From Euborellia annulipes (Eukaryota; Arthropoda; Insecta; Dermaptera; Anisolabididae), in assembly GCA_023213315.1 (NCBI GenBank), contig JAKCPI010003054.1, positions 62,001-126,000 of the forward strand: a DNA stretch of 64,000 nucleotides, in the 5' to 3' direction. Every line of letters starts with the position of its first letter. Positions within the stretch are counted from its first letter, which is position 1. Below the pieces are notes generated by a model. The model was not told where the DNA came from and did no database searches. It saw only the letters and a list, made by a program, of their open reading frames with translations. The position numbers and the translations under genes are program-made. Below are positions 11,010 to 22,594 of the stretch, one piece after another.

Positions 11010-11473
11010 AAGGCAGCTTCACACGTAACCGCAAACTTGACAAGCATGTATGTGCAAACTTTTTGTACTAGTATGCACAAATTCCCTTCGGCACCACACA
11101 GTTCAAGCATGCTTGTACAAGCAAGAGGTTATGCCGAAAATTAGTCTAAAAAAATAATAATTACTTTAAAAATAATAATTACTTCATGGACCAACACATG
11201 ATAGATATAATTCTTTATTGAAATATTAACTAAATTAATATTTATTAAATAAATATCAAATGTCAAAACGTCTATAATGGCGGACGTGCCTATAAAGAGT
11301 TTTGCTTGCGCAAATATGCTTATGCATGATTAAAATTTAATCAAGCATCAAGCGGCTTGCACAATTAAAATGCTTGCGCAAAATTCTCCTACAGATGCTA
11401 TAGTTGTATGCTTGTACAAAAATCATTGCACGTGCATGCTTGTCAAGTTTTCAGTTACGTGTGTAGCTGCCTT
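11010..11473. mobile_element. 464-bp TIR element, class undetermined
   Basis: Inverted termini of ~38 bp begin AAGGCAGCTTCACACGTAAC (right: GTTACGTGTGTAGCTGCCTT) and contain AAACTTGACAAGCATG. A 43-bp block AATTACTTCATGGACCAACA inside (11178) recurs at 22726, so another repeat lies within. No clear target duplication. Confidence 0.6.
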
Positions 11474-11539
11474 TAAGTTTACTATATTTTTCATCCCATT
11501 CATTTTATAGATTTGTTCTTTTATATGAAATTTATATTT

Positions 11540-11645
11540 TCTGGTGGGCCCAACCTTGGGCTCTCGGAAATCGAACCCGGGATCTCAAGTCTATCAGGAG
11601 CATATGTGTTTGCTTAAAGTAGACCAGGCCAGACCTCGACTATCA
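11540..11645 (-). mobile_element. tRNA-like SINE head fragment
   Basis: TCGAACCCGGGATCTC is the reverse of a B box/T arm. Surroundings include GGTGGGCCCAACCTTGGGC. It is degenerate, and the family is not otherwise seen in the window. Confidence 0.3.
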
Positions 11646-12024
11646 ACAACTACAAAATCCATTTTTGAATAATACAATAATATCTTAATCAATTATAGGT
11701 ACCAGTTTCGAAATTGGCAATAATTTAAAGAAGAAGAAAGAAAAATTTATTTCTGTTTGATAACGTTTAAATGTTTGTATAATTTAAAAATTTTTATATG
11801 ATTTTCTCTTCTTTTTCATTTGCATTTAATACACAAAAACAGGATAGATTTCAATCTAATTTCTGTTTAATATACTGATGATAATGGTTTTGTTTGAAAA
11901 ACGATTTCTTGTACAACTTTTGTTTTTTCTCTCATTCTTTATGTTGTTTTTTGATACCAAGTGTAAAAGAAAGAGAAAAACAAGCGAATCACGCAATAGA
12001 TATAAATCAATACCATATTAAAAA

Positions 12025-12545
12025 TCTGGTGGGAGTGATCGCCCAGCACACAACTTTCTCTTACCTTCGGCACGAGAAAGTTGTGTTCTGTGCTTGTCAC
12101 ACCAGATATTTTTGCGTCGACATATGGGAAAATATTTATATTTTGTTACCATGGCAACCATTTCTGCTCTTTCCTATGCATCAAAGACCTTGAATGAAAT
12201 AAAAGAGCAAAATAAGATTATACATTTTAAAGAGTATCTTAATAAACAAGTACATCAGAAAAGTACTAGTACTTTTTAGCCGAATTTGTTCAAAAGCTTC
12301 GTATTACTTCGGAGATACTAAAGTTAAATATAAATTTTCGATCTCCTATCTCTTTTCGTTCTTGAGATATTTTCCTCACAGACATATAAACACAGAGACA
12401 GACCATTTTACGAAACCCACTTTTTTGATCTCAGGGGACCTCAAAACATGTATTTCCATCAAAATTTCGATATCGAATTTTTGACATGAATCCAATACTT
12501 TCTCTCTCTATATATATATTAGCATCGTATATATAGGTAAGAGAA
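12025..12545 (-). mobile_element. PHE copy with eroded end
   Basis: TCTGGTGGGAGTGATCGCCC starts the hairpin. The right end AGGTAAGAGAAA runs into poly-A. Internal deletions remove the AAATCGTTAGAGCG block. Confidence 0.68.
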
Positions 12546-13425
12546 AAAAAATAGTTAAAGGGGAATTAAAAAAAAAAATAACTTAAATACCGGATAGGGG
12601 ATAATTTGAAGATCCTCCTCTAAAGCAACCCTAGCAGACCGAAATTCCGGTGTCAAGGAAAATGACATGGTGAGTGGCTTCTAAGATTTTTTACGATTAC
12701 AAAAAGTTCCACTGGGATAAAATTAAAAATCGGTTTCCTAAATATATATTTTTTTTTTTATAGATACAAACACAAAGGGTTAGAAAAATGTATACTCATG
12801 AAAAACTTTTAAAAAGTCAAAATGTTTGAATATCACAAACTAGTAAATTAAATAATTTGATTTTTAAGATCTAACTATATGTGTTCAATTATAATAATTT
12901 ATTTGATCTGAATATAACCACGGCCTTTATCTAAATCTTTCAATCAACAATCATAATTGATAGGCTATATGCGCATTGTGAATAATTGAAGGGGAAATAA
13001 TAACAAAAAAAATATGTGAATGAATCCTCCGCCCTTTGCTAATCTCCTTCTTCCTTTGGCATTTAAGGAAAGAGGAAATGTCTTTCGTTCGCTCAATCTT
13101 GACTTATCTTATCAGCTAATTCCGTAGGCCTCAAATTGAATAGAAAATGTCATGAATTTATACATATATCGGCTAATTCAACAATTCCGACAAATTAACT
13201 CACATTCATTTAAGAAGAATGTAGAATTTCCTTTTCTTGTAATATGTGAGCCTTGTTCTCTTTTTCAACGGAACGGTCAGTTTATCAATATGGTATTTAA
13301 TTTTAAATTACTTATGGACGGTCTTATGCCTAAAGGAACCAAGCGCCATTATGATCGAAATTAAGTTAAGACCGCCATCTTGTATGGAAAAAGAAGATCT
13401 AGTAGCTCTTTATTTAAATCACAAC

Positions 13426-13601
13426 CATGGGCGTAACTAAAGAATTTGGCTGGGGTGGGCCATGGAACCAGCCATCCTCCGGGGGGCCTGGAAAGCCCCA
13501 TATTTTCTCAATTTTTCTTGGGGCAGGGAGCTTTCTGGGGGGGGGGGAGCACGAGCCTTCTGGGGGCCAGGCCCCCCGGCACCCCCCTAGTTACGCCCAT
13601 G
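13426..13601. mobile_element. hAT MITE, 176 bp, perfect 8-bp TSD
   Basis: ATCACAAC at 13418-13425 and 13602-13609. Termini are CATGGGCGTAACTA/TAGTTACGCCCATG. A G10 tract lies at 13538-13547. Two overlapping ORFs here are by-products. Confidence 0.82.
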
Positions 13602-13919
13602 ATCACAACATTATTACTTTATTCACTTTGTTTTATAAAACAAGAAAAACAAGTCATTGCCATTGGATGTGTTTACAAGTGTGCAAATGAAATGCCCTTT
13701 ATCTCAGATTTAGGTTAATCTCGCTTGGTTCCTTTATGCATAACATCGCCCATATATAGAGCCTACTGTATTTGATGATAGAGATTTGCTTGAATTTTTT
13801 TGTTGTATGATCCTTAATGCCAAAAAGATTGACCAGTGTCTTATAGAATATATTCTGGATAAATAAAAAAAAAGTGAAAAAAATTCCATAAGACCAAATA
13901 GCTTTGTGCAAGGGCGAGA

Positions 13920-13957
13920 GGTCGAGTGACGTCAGAGAGCGAGAGAGAGAGAGAGGG
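13920..13957 (+). promoter_or_regulatory. perfect CRE palindrome next to a GAGA tract
   Basis: TGACGTCA at 13927-13934 is the full CREB/ATF site. It is followed directly by GAGCGAGAGAGAGAGAGAG. GC-rich sequence follows to 14040. No gene start is assigned here, so promoter activity is inference. Confidence 0.3.
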
Positions 13958-14262
13958 CATGTTTTTTGTCCAAGGGAACGCCCAAAGGGTTCGGCTTTGT
14001 TCTCCGGGCCCTGCTCGTTTTTTATCTGCCACTGCAGCCTGCTTTTGTCACCGTTCGAATATTTGGATTTTTATTATGAAAAAAATTACTCCCCTTTTTT
14101 GATGTATTTTTATTCAAATTCAATTGGTATTATTAAAAGCGGCCAACCTTTTGATAACCCTAAATCATTTTATTTAATATTCCTATTATATTATGAGATA
14201 TAATATATTTAGCAAGGAGTCAAATATTTCAATTTATTTTGGATTTTTATTTTATGGCCTAT

Positions 14263-15088
14263 ACTTTCTCCTACCTCTATATATGTTAATATATAGAGAA
14301 AGTATTCGATTCATATCAAAAATTCGAAGTCGAAATTTTGATGGATATACACGTTTTGAGATCTCCTGAAAAGTGGTTTTCGCGACATGGTCTGTCTGTC
14401 TGTGTGTGTACAATTTTAAGCATGAATAAATTGAGCTACGAGGTTGAAATTTAATATTTATATTAGGCACCCTCCTAAAGTGGAAAATAAGCTTTTAATC
14501 AAAATCGGCCAAAAAGTACTAGTACTTTACTGATGCATTTTGTCAGTTTTTTCGATTTTCTCAAAATTCGCTCCAACGATGTTGATTAAAATTCAAAAAT
14601 CAATTATATTTTAGATGCTCTTTTTCTATTCTCATTTTGCTCTCAAAATTGTTTGAAGCACACTTTTTACTCTTGTACTTTTTTTTTTTTTATAAAAAAA
14701 CATTCACACTTTTTTCTCATTCACACTCACATTCACACACACATTCATACAGTCTTTTCGGCAACTCAGGCCATTTAAGACTTTAGACGATAACCGTTGT
14801 AGAGAATATATCTATTGTGGGGTCAGGCATTTCCATTTAAGCCATCTGGTATCCAAATGGCTTAAATAAAAACTACTCTTGTACTTAATAGGAAAGATAG
14901 GAGAGGTTATCATGGTAATAAAGTATAAATATTTTTCTCTGTTTATAAATTGTACATCTTGAATTCTAATATATTGGCGGAAACTAAATATATCTCGACA
15001 CAAACAATCTGGTGTGACAAGATTAGAACACAACTTTCGATTACCGAAGCTAAGAGAAAGTTGTGTGCTGTGCGACCATCACACCAGA
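14263..15088 (+). mobile_element. PHE copy interrupted by truncated SINE-T1
   Basis: ACTTTCTCCTACCTCTATAT at the left end and the closing ACCATCACACCAGA hairpin at the right. The SINE lies at 14681-14874 with its own 12-bp duplication. Confidence 0.75.
14681..14874 (-). mobile_element. 5'-truncated SINE-T1, 12-bp duplication
   Basis: ACTCTTGTACTT at 14669-14680 and 14875-14886. It contains the tail and body to CCAAATGGCTTAAATAAAA but no tRNA head. 5' truncation with a target duplication is the mark of LINE-driven integration. Confidence 0.75.
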
Positions 15089-15262
15089 TTTTTTTATTGT
15101 TATATGAATGGTAAAATTTGGAAAAATTCTCTTTAGAAATTGAAAATTAAAAATGACTTTTGTTTGTATCTATGAGAATATTTTTTCTCAATTTCTTGCA
15201 GGAGACTAACAATGTTGAATAATTTAACAATATTATAACCCAGAACTTATTCCATTTATTAA

Positions 15263-15454
15263 CAAGAGGGTAAAAATGAGAAATGCAGCTAAGGTTATTT
15301 CTTTATTTGGTTAATTCACACAGCTGACGTTTCGGTTCCGTGTTTGAACCATCTTCAGAGCTGGCTGGTTCAAACAAGGAACCGAAACGTCAGCTGTGTG
15401 AATTAACCAAATAAAGAAATAACCTTAGCTGCATTTCTCATTTTTGCCCTCTTA
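15263..15454. mobile_element. near-perfect foldback carrying a hammerhead
   Basis: Two ~90-base arms are almost exact inverses, separated by a short centre near 15360. They contain GCTGACGTTTCGG and its inverse, an A/T-rich AAATAAAGAAATAACC segment and AGCTGCATTTCTC. It is very young by arm identity. Confidence 0.7.
15321..15363 (-). ncRNA. compact hammerhead ribozyme, intact core
   Basis: On the minus strand: stem I CAGCT/AGCTG (5 bp), core CTGAAGA, stem II GGTTC/GAACC with a 7-base loop, GAAA, then CGTC with cleavage expected after the C. All conserved positions are present in 43 bases. Stem III is reduced to the ACGT palindrome, as in the minimal Penelope-type motifs that work best as dimers (established for that class). 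The mirror arm on the plus strand has lost CTGAAGA. Confidence 0.78.
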
Positions 15455-16271
15455 TTAATATAACAACTCAGCTATAAATTGTGTATGCAACAATTATTCC
15501 ATTTACTTGTCACAATAAACAATTTTTTTTAACTTTCCGAAAAATGAATCTGAGGAACTCGAAAAATATTTATTGTAATAAGATTTATCGTATCACAGTT
15601 AGATAAGAGGGTAGATTCGCAATTAAACGGTTATAAGAAGGGCTAAACGAAATCATTGTTCTAGGATCTAAGATAATGTTCAATAGTTCATAGACATAGT
15701 GTCCAAAATGACTTGAGTTCTTAGAACCGTTGGCTATAAGGATGAAAGAATAGTATTTATTTATATTTACTCTGAATAATTTTCTAATGAAAATTTCTTA
15801 AAGTCCGGAGATATACAATCAATCAAATTTTTTTTGCATTGAATTACTTATTTATTTATAATATTTTTACCTGACTTTTTGATGTGTTTAAGCCTAAATG
15901 GCAAATATTATCAATTAAGCCATATATCTACGTCTCTAGAGAAAACCTTTGGTCTGTTCATTTAACGCTCAATTTGTGAGTTATTTTTATTTTTTCAACT
16001 TGAAAGCTATAGGATTCACTCAAGCTAGTCGGGCATACCAACCGAGGGCTTTGCTTTATTTACAAATGCATAATAATAACAATAATAATAAAAAATCTCG
16101 AAGCCTTTGGTGAGAAAGAACAAAAGAGCTTTGTTCTGAGCTACTCTAGAATAAGCAGCCAACATTTTATTTTATCATTAAGGGGACAAAGGCCAAAGGA
16201 GGAATTCTAATTAACGATTAGATTTAAAATAAAATTCTTAAAAAAAAGGCTCATTTATCAATTTGAATTAG

Positions 16272-16425
16272 AATGCTTACCAAATGGCTTAAATAAGAAT
16301 GTCTGGACCCCCAATTGATTTATTTACAAATAACGGGTATCGTTTAAAGTCTTAAATGGCCTAATTTGCCGAAAAGACTGTGTGTATGGATGTGTGAATG
16401 GAAAAAAGTGTGAATGTTTAAAATT
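16272..16425 (+). mobile_element. SINE-T1, head missing
   Basis: ACCAAATGGCTTAAATAAGA to GAAAAAAGTGTGAATGTTTA. It is immediately followed by a hAT-like element at 16431. Confidence 0.6.
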
Positions 16426-16430
16426 ATGAC

Positions 16431-16730
16431 CAGGGACCGCCCCCTCCGAGAAAAAAATTAAAAAACTTTTAAACTATCAATTTTAAGTCTCAAATCACCT
16501 TAACGGTGCTAGTATTTGAATGTATTATTTAAAAAATTTTCATACCCAGAGAGGCCCTCCTGTAAATTTAATCTTCCAACCAACCGTCTCCACCGAGGTT
16601 TCCATCCCGTCCCATTTATTTATAATGAATTGGCTACCAATCAATTTAAGTAAATAGAGAAATGGCCTCCGATGCCGAAAAAAACCTTAAATAAAAAAAA
16701 AATCGGCAAAATGGCATTAATCCGTCCCTG
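16431..16730. mobile_element. probable hAT element, 300 bp
   Basis: Termini CAGGGACCGCCCC and TCCGTCCCTG. Flanking 8-mers ATTATGAC and GTGATGTC match at 5 of 8, so the target duplication is eroded. A SINE-T2-like block lies inside (16600-16690). Confidence 0.5.
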
Positions 16731-16865
16731 GTGATGTCAAGGATGACCACCTCTGAATTTCATTCAGAAGGTGGCTCTGAGAAAGAGCATACAAAATGAA
16801 ATTATTTATATACCACATAATGTATATAAAGAAATATTTAATATAACAACTCTATACACTTATAC

Positions 16866-16928
16866 TCTCTAATTGGCTGATGATGGCATTAGCAGAATAA
16901 AGCCAAAACGTCTCAACACTTGAGAGTT
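16866..16928 (+). ncRNA. degenerate hammerhead-like motif (CTGATGA with AAAA)
   Basis: CTGATGA, stem II GGC/GCC with a long loop, then AAAACGTC, where the conserved G of GAAA is A. Downstream TTTTTATTT and TTGGCTGCC match the module that follows the intact ribozymes. Confidence 0.42.
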
Positions 16929-17044
16929 TTTATTTAATATAGAGGCTCACTTATTGGCTGCCAACTCCCTTGGTCCTGTATCAACTATATCTACAGCCAC
17001 TCAATCTTATATCTATTTCTATTTTCAATAATATTATTAGCCTA

Positions 17045-17535
17045 TTTGAACTTCCTATCAGGATCCCCTTTTATTTACCCGAGGTGCTTACAAAGACACA
17101 CACCTCTAACCCAACCGGCCTCTGGTCGTAGCCATCTACCGACACCCCGTGAAGTTACATTATTTCCTATCTCTAACTCCTCCTCCTGAGTTCGTTTCTA
17201 GCTAGTGAACTAATCCTTATTTCTGGTTCCACTAGGTTCCTTTTATTCAACCTCTTCTAGGCTATGGAGGATGTCCTAGTTTGAGGGACTCCCTCAGCAC
17301 CGGCTTATAGTCTACTCCTTTCGAAGGATGCATCACGGTTTCCACAAGACGGGATGTCACAGCAACTCCCTCTCCAAAATATTCCATTCCAGTGCCGCTT
17401 AAGGATTTGTTTTACATTAAATAAATGTTTATTTAATGAAAAAATCCCTCACGCCCAGGATTTGAACAGTTCTTCTTTGTAGAAGCCGACAGGGGTTAGG
17501 ACATCTAAAGCCCGCTACACCAATGATCACAAATG
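17045..17535 (-). mobile_element. SINE-T3, long tRNA-headed retroposon (~490 bp)
   Basis: Minus strand: a tRNA-like head near 17531-17445 (TTGGTGTAGCGGGCTTTAG; ACTGTTCAAATCCTGGGCG) is followed by ~400 bases of unique body. It ends CACCTCGGGTAAATAAAAGG and GATCCTGATAGGAAG. 3' parts recur at 19390-19558 and 10151-10207. No TSD was resolved. Confidence 0.5.
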
Positions 17536-19245
17536 CCTAAGAGACTATAGGCTAAATAAATTTAAAATTTTTGTAGCTTGAAAAAAAAAAAATTAGCGCT
17601 TGATGAGTTGGCATATTGTCAGTAATGTTTCGAATCCTCCTCTTCGAGGATGATTTCATATTCCAAGAGTCGGCCAAACTGATTAAAATATTTTTAAGTG
17701 AATTGGATTTCAATTGAAATAAATAAATGATTATCAATAAAACTAAAAATTTTCTCAAATATCAAAATATTTATTATTTAGTCTATGAATGACTTAAAAG
17801 GAAAGAGTGAGAGAAGAGGAAAAGAGCCTCTGGGAGGTAAGGTCCCGGTATTTACTTCGACTTATCACCTTTTATTTGTATAAGCTGGTGAGATATTATC
17901 TGTCAAAATAGAGATATCTCTCAAGCTTTAATTTTAATGAAGCCTAATAAATATGCATCTGATTTCTGATTAATACTGAGTGAATTTATATTATGAAATT
18001 TTTAAGAGAGATAGGCTTATATCTACTGACTTTATATTCTACTTGTCAAATTCTTTATATTTTATTAATAGAATTAAAATATTGATAGAAAAAAAAAAAA
18101 ATTACGGAAGAATATTAAAATAAATAAGACCCTCTCCCCCAGCCAGACTTTTTGCTTTTTCCATTTAATTTACTGCTCTACAAATCTAATTGTTAGATTA
18201 CCAATAAAATATCAATATTTTATTTAAATTGTCCATACCGAAATATTTCCTTAATCTATGTCGATGAAAGGCTGATTGTTGAACAAATGGATAAATGAAA
18301 GGATGTCAGCCAAACATTATAGTCTCTATCGAATGAAAATTCCAATAAAACATTCCTGTTTTAATTAAATAATGCCTTCTCGATGTGTTATTCATTGAGA
18401 TTGCCTATATTCTCATAACAACCGATAATGGCGTTATTTAATTAAAGACGAGATTTTTTTTTTATTGGGATTTTCATTCGATAGAGGCTATCCTGTTTGG
18501 CTGACATCCTCTCTTATTTATCTTTCCTTACTACTATATAAGCATTTTTTATAATATAATATGTGAAAGTTTCGAGTGAAGGCCTGCATAAAAATTTTAA
18601 TCTTGATTAAACATCAAATTCAAGATAATGCAATGATACGATGATATTTGAAACAATATCCACATAAAAGTCGCATCAATTCTCTTTAAAGTTTTCATAA
18701 AAGTGTGTAAATACAAAACAAAAACAATTAAAATCTTGCAATCTTGTCTATTGTTTATTTTTTTTATTTTTTTTTTTTTGAACTCCCACAGTAGTAATTT
18801 GATGTTGCGACAAAATATGAGATTCCCTTCCTGAATGGCGTAAAGAGGTGTCGGTGCGTGCCCCACCCTAGGGACATTTAACGGTGAACCCCTCTCTTCT
18901 CCTCGGTCAATTACATAAATTGCACCTTAAATAATTAACTATAGTAGAGCTATTAAATCCTATTATGTTAACATTTTTCGTAATCTATCAAAACAAATAA
19001 ATTGAAATAATACAAAAAAAGCTATTCATATATGATTTTTTTATTTTTTGCTTAGTATTTAAATCATTAATTTCTACTCGTTGATTCGCTATAGACCCTA
19101 CTATTCCGGAATAGAAATTAATGATTTTCATCTTAATAGGTCATATCGCTGAACATGTTTCAAATTAAATGTTATTACAATTTTATTATAGAATAATAAA
19201 ATTTAATATTTTATTATTATTTAAAATTCCTATCGGGAGAAATGC
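17536..19245. other. AT-rich non-coding stretch
   Basis: A diffuse inverted pair (18290-18360 against 18415-18510; TGTCAGCCAAAC and TTGGCTGACATCC) is the main structure. No gene seen. Confidence 0.45.
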
Positions 19246-19389
19246 CTGAACCCACAATATATATATTAATTACAACGGTTATCGTCTAAAGTCTTAAATG
19301 GCCTGAGTTGCCGAAAAGACTGTGTGAATGTGTGTGTGAGTGTGAGTGTTGATGAGAAAAAAGTGTCAATGTTTAAAAAAAAAAAAAAA
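19246..19389 (+). mobile_element. SINE-T1, head missing
   Basis: AAATGCCTGAACCC through GCCGAAAAGACTGTGTGAATG to poly-A. Its tail abuts the end of a SINE-T3 copy. Confidence 0.6.
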
Positions 19390-19558
19390 TTCCTATCGGG
19401 ATCCCCGTTTTTTTACCCTTCCCTGCTCGATGACACACACCTCAAACCCAACCGGTCTCTGGCTGTAGCCAACTAACGGCACCTCGTGAAGTTGCATTAT
19501 TTCCTATCTCTAACTCCTCATCATGCGTTCATATTTCTAGCTAGTGAACTAATCCTGA
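19390..19558 (-). mobile_element. SINE-T3, 5'-truncated
   Basis: CCTATCGGGATCCCCG through CCTCAAACCCAACCGGTCTC to GCTAGTGAACTAATCC, matching the left half of 17045-17535 with ~85-90% identity by eye. Confidence 0.5.
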
Positions 19559-20020
19559 ATAAAATTTAATATAGATATCAATTGTTTTTATTCTAAATTT
19601 GATAAAAATTCATTTGGGCGTTTAATAAAAATTTAAACAAATCTGGAGTGAGTTTTTTATCACAAAATTTAATCAGTTTCAAAAAAAGTGTTTTGAATGA
19701 AAACTGTTTAAAATGAAATGTATGTAACCTATAGTATGTATGTATGTAATTTATCATAATAACAATAATATACAAAAAAAACATCAAATTTCAAAATTTT
19801 TGAAGTCTGACAACGAGAGACAACAGCAACAGCTAATAAGATCAACATTGAGCAATGCCAAGCACGATGAAAACTTGGGTGGGCAACCCCGAAAAACCAG
19901 CGAGTGAAACGACCCACGGATACCAATAATTTATTCAATAAACCCCATAAATAAAATACTACTACTAATTTTTCTAAAAACCGATACAGATCTACAATTT
20001 TAGTATATTACTATCTATAC

Positions 20021-20232
20021 AATTAGATATTACTTCATGTACCCGAAAAAAGATATAAGGGTGTGCCGCCGGGAGTTGAACCACGGATCCACCGATTTGC
20101 GCTCAGTGTGCCCTTACCACTAGACCACAGCACGGCATTCGGGTATATGAACTCAGTTGGAAAGCAAATTCAACTCCCGGCGGCACACCCTTATATCTTT
20201 TTTCGGGTACATGAAGTAATATCTAATTGTAT
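20021..20232. mobile_element. inverted repeat enclosing a tRNA-Cys-like sequence
   Basis: Arms of ~60 bp (20021-20080 and 20171-20232) are inverses, sharing AAGATATAAGGGTGTGCCGC. On the minus strand the centre folds partly as a tRNA: A box TGGTCTAGTGG, anticodon stem ACTGA/TCGGT with GCA at the anticodon, B box GGTTCAACTCC, acceptor pairing 6 of 7. T-stem mismatches and C33 argue against a working tRNA. Confidence 0.5.
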
Positions 20233-20818
20233 AAATCTCCGTTTCGCGGCTTACCTACGCGATGTATATAATATCTTAAATATTATATATAATTTCTTAT
20301 TTATATATTACTATCATCACTATCATCGATCTATAACATCCAAAAAATACGCTAACCCCTGTTTCGGATTTGCGAAAATTACTATAGGAATAAAATTAAA
20401 TATTAAATGAAAATCAAATGAAATAATAGTACAGAAAGTGGTTCTATAGAATTTCTACTCGGTTATTGAGCTTCCAAATTAATGGTAGAAATCTAAAGTA
20501 ATCGTTTTATAAAAGGCCGAATTTTTGCATTTATTTTATCTTCTTGAAGTTTTTTTTTTTTTAATTCTTTATTTTTCCGGTTGTGATATCTGAAGTTAGA
20601 TTTATCTTTCAATTGTTTGTTTTGAAAAATAAATTATTGTTTCAAATTTCATCGACATATGTTATAAAATGAATACATGAATTGCGATTGAAATTCTTTG
20701 ACTTATGAAAATATAAATAAAAGCAATTTTATTCAAAATAAAAATATGAAGAAGGTGGCTACAAAAAAGAATAAATGAAGAAAATATATTGACAGTAGTA
20801 ATGTGAATTTTTTCGTTT

Positions 20819-20950
20819 TCAGTAGTCGATGGGTGATGCACGTTCTCGAAGCGGAGTGTGGAGGCCTGGGGCTGCCGATCAATGCAGCAGCCCTCGCCTC
20901 GGAACCCTGCACCCCATCACCTCATCACCCATCACCCTCATATAACCCAT
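20819..20950 (+). CDS. candidate exon after TTTTCGTTTTCAG, unrecognised
   Basis: Seen: a good pyrimidine-rich acceptor (TTTTTTCGTTTTCAG) ends near 20821 and leads into ~110 bases of GC-rich sequence that stands out from its AT-rich flanks. Two frames are open: one reads RWVMHVLEAECGGLGLPINA, the other MGDARSRSGVWRPGAADQ. A (C)ATCAC-rich low-complexity stretch follows at 20905-20945. No donor is obvious and no family is recognised. Could also be a conserved regulatory element. Confidence 0.17.
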
Positions 20951-21239
20951 ATAAGAAGGTTCATCATCTATCCATCCTCTTCCTTTCCAAAATCACGTTC
21001 TATTGTTTGAAATAGACATGAGAAATTAGATATAAATTTAATTAAAATTAAAATTTTGTAAATATACTGCATTGTTTAAAGGAACTTATTTCCTATCGCG
21101 TTTCACTGTTTTGAAAATTAAATATATTGTATGCCTCCAAAGGAACGATAATGAATAATAAAAAAATTATCCTGATAAAATACTCAGAACCGTTTTCATT
21201 TGTTTTCAAATTGTTAAAAGGAATAGGAAATTGTGGCCC

Positions 21240-21348
21240 CACTGAAACTAAATATAGGTCGACACAAAAAATCTGGAGGGACAAGCACAGGACACAACTT
21301 TCGATTACCGAAGGTAAGAGAAAGTTGTGTGGGACCAGTCACACCAGA
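21240..21348 (+). mobile_element. PHE terminal-hairpin fragment
   Basis: GTCGACACAAAAAATCTGG, the ACACAACTTTCGATTACCG arm, GGTAAGAGAAAGTTGTGT and CAGTCACACCAGA. Only the right ~110 bases of PHE are present. Confidence 0.65.
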
Positions 21349-21639
21349 TTTTTAAATTAAATAACGCTTATTTAGTAGATGGTGACTAGGAATTTTTCAA
21401 AAACCAAATGTCGACTTTTTTTTTCTCTTTCGCATCTGTCCTAAACCTGCAGCGCGAAATTAGTAGGCAAAGATATTATAAGAAGAAAAACACCATAATA
21501 TTGAATTATAAATTTAAATTTTTTATGTTAAGCTTTTTTTTTCACACAGAATATGTTAAATTATCTCTAGCTTAAAGGGAGTCTAATTTAATTTAAGTTT
21601 ATATTTTAATATTTAAAGAAATATCAAAAGTCAACTAGA

Positions 21640-21722
21640 TAATTCAATTTAAAGTAACGAAATCTATAAGAGTTTGGAGGTGTGCTTGAGCCCATAGAGC
21701 TTCCTTCTTCGGAAGGCGATAC
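21640..21722 (-). CDS. candidate minus-strand exon after a strong pyrimidine tract
   Basis: Seen: on the minus strand a T/C-rich run ending CACTATATTCAG is followed at 21722 by a short segment in which more than one frame is open. One reads VSPSEEGSSMGSSTPPNSYR, the Ser/Pro-rich type common in disordered regulatory regions; another reads YRLPKKEALWAQAHLQTL and then stops. The acceptor is good, but the far boundary is unclear. It is on the same strand as the 36987-37059 exon and 15 kb downstream of it, so it could belong to the same gene, which is inference. Confidence 0.13.
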
Positions 21723-22594
21723 CTGAATATAGTGGGAGGGATTAAAAAAAGTCCATGTTGAATTTCATAAAATTTAGATAAAAGATCGTCAAAAATAGTG
21801 TGTTTATCGTATTCTCTTTCATTTGAAATGATAAAAAATTTCTGCGAAACTCTGACGCTCATTATGATACTTGTATAATAACTAAATATTATTTGATTGA
21901 TCAAATTTTTGTTAAGTCACTTCTGTAATGAATGAATGTTGGAATAATCTCCGGATAATATGTACGAGCCGTATTTTGCATTAAAAGAAAATATAATAAT
22001 GAAATTTGTCTTATTATATTTATATATTATAGTTTTTTTCACAAATTTTTATCTATTGATTTGATTTTTCTTATCGTTAAATTAATATTTAAAAAAAAAT
22101 TAAGATTGATTATAATACAGATAAGTGATTTTTTTTTTTTTTTTTTTTTTTTGTTCAAATAAAAAAAAAAATTTCTCTATAAAATTAAAAAATGAGTTTT
22201 TTACCAGACATACAAAAATGCTCGCTATTTTGATATTATTGAACGAGAATGCCAGGCACGTAGCCTTCGGGGATTCCCAACCCCCACCGGAGGGCTTAGC
22301 ATTCATAATAAATGCAAAATGGGGGGATATATAGTTAGGCCTATATAGAACGTCTCTAAAAGACTATAAAACATTTTACTTATAGCAAAGGCAAAAAAAA
22401 CTTTATTGGAAATTGTAATTACTTATATTTAAAGCAACTTTTTTTTGGTATTTAAATAGTCTATATTTTTATTATCTTTCTCCGTCTTCCCTCTAGTTTA
22501 TTGATTATGGGATTTGACACTATAGATGAGGAAAAAAATGTTTATACATTTTTGATCTTTTGTAAATTCTGTTACTGTGTCTTATTAGTATTTC

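Noticed and set aside
11178..11220. AATTACTTCATGGACCAACA block shared with 22726
   Set aside because: Only ~43 bases and two copies, so no family can be defined; noted in the host element.
13427..13718. Overlapping Gly/Pro-rich frames
   Set aside because: They are inside the 176-bp hAT MITE.
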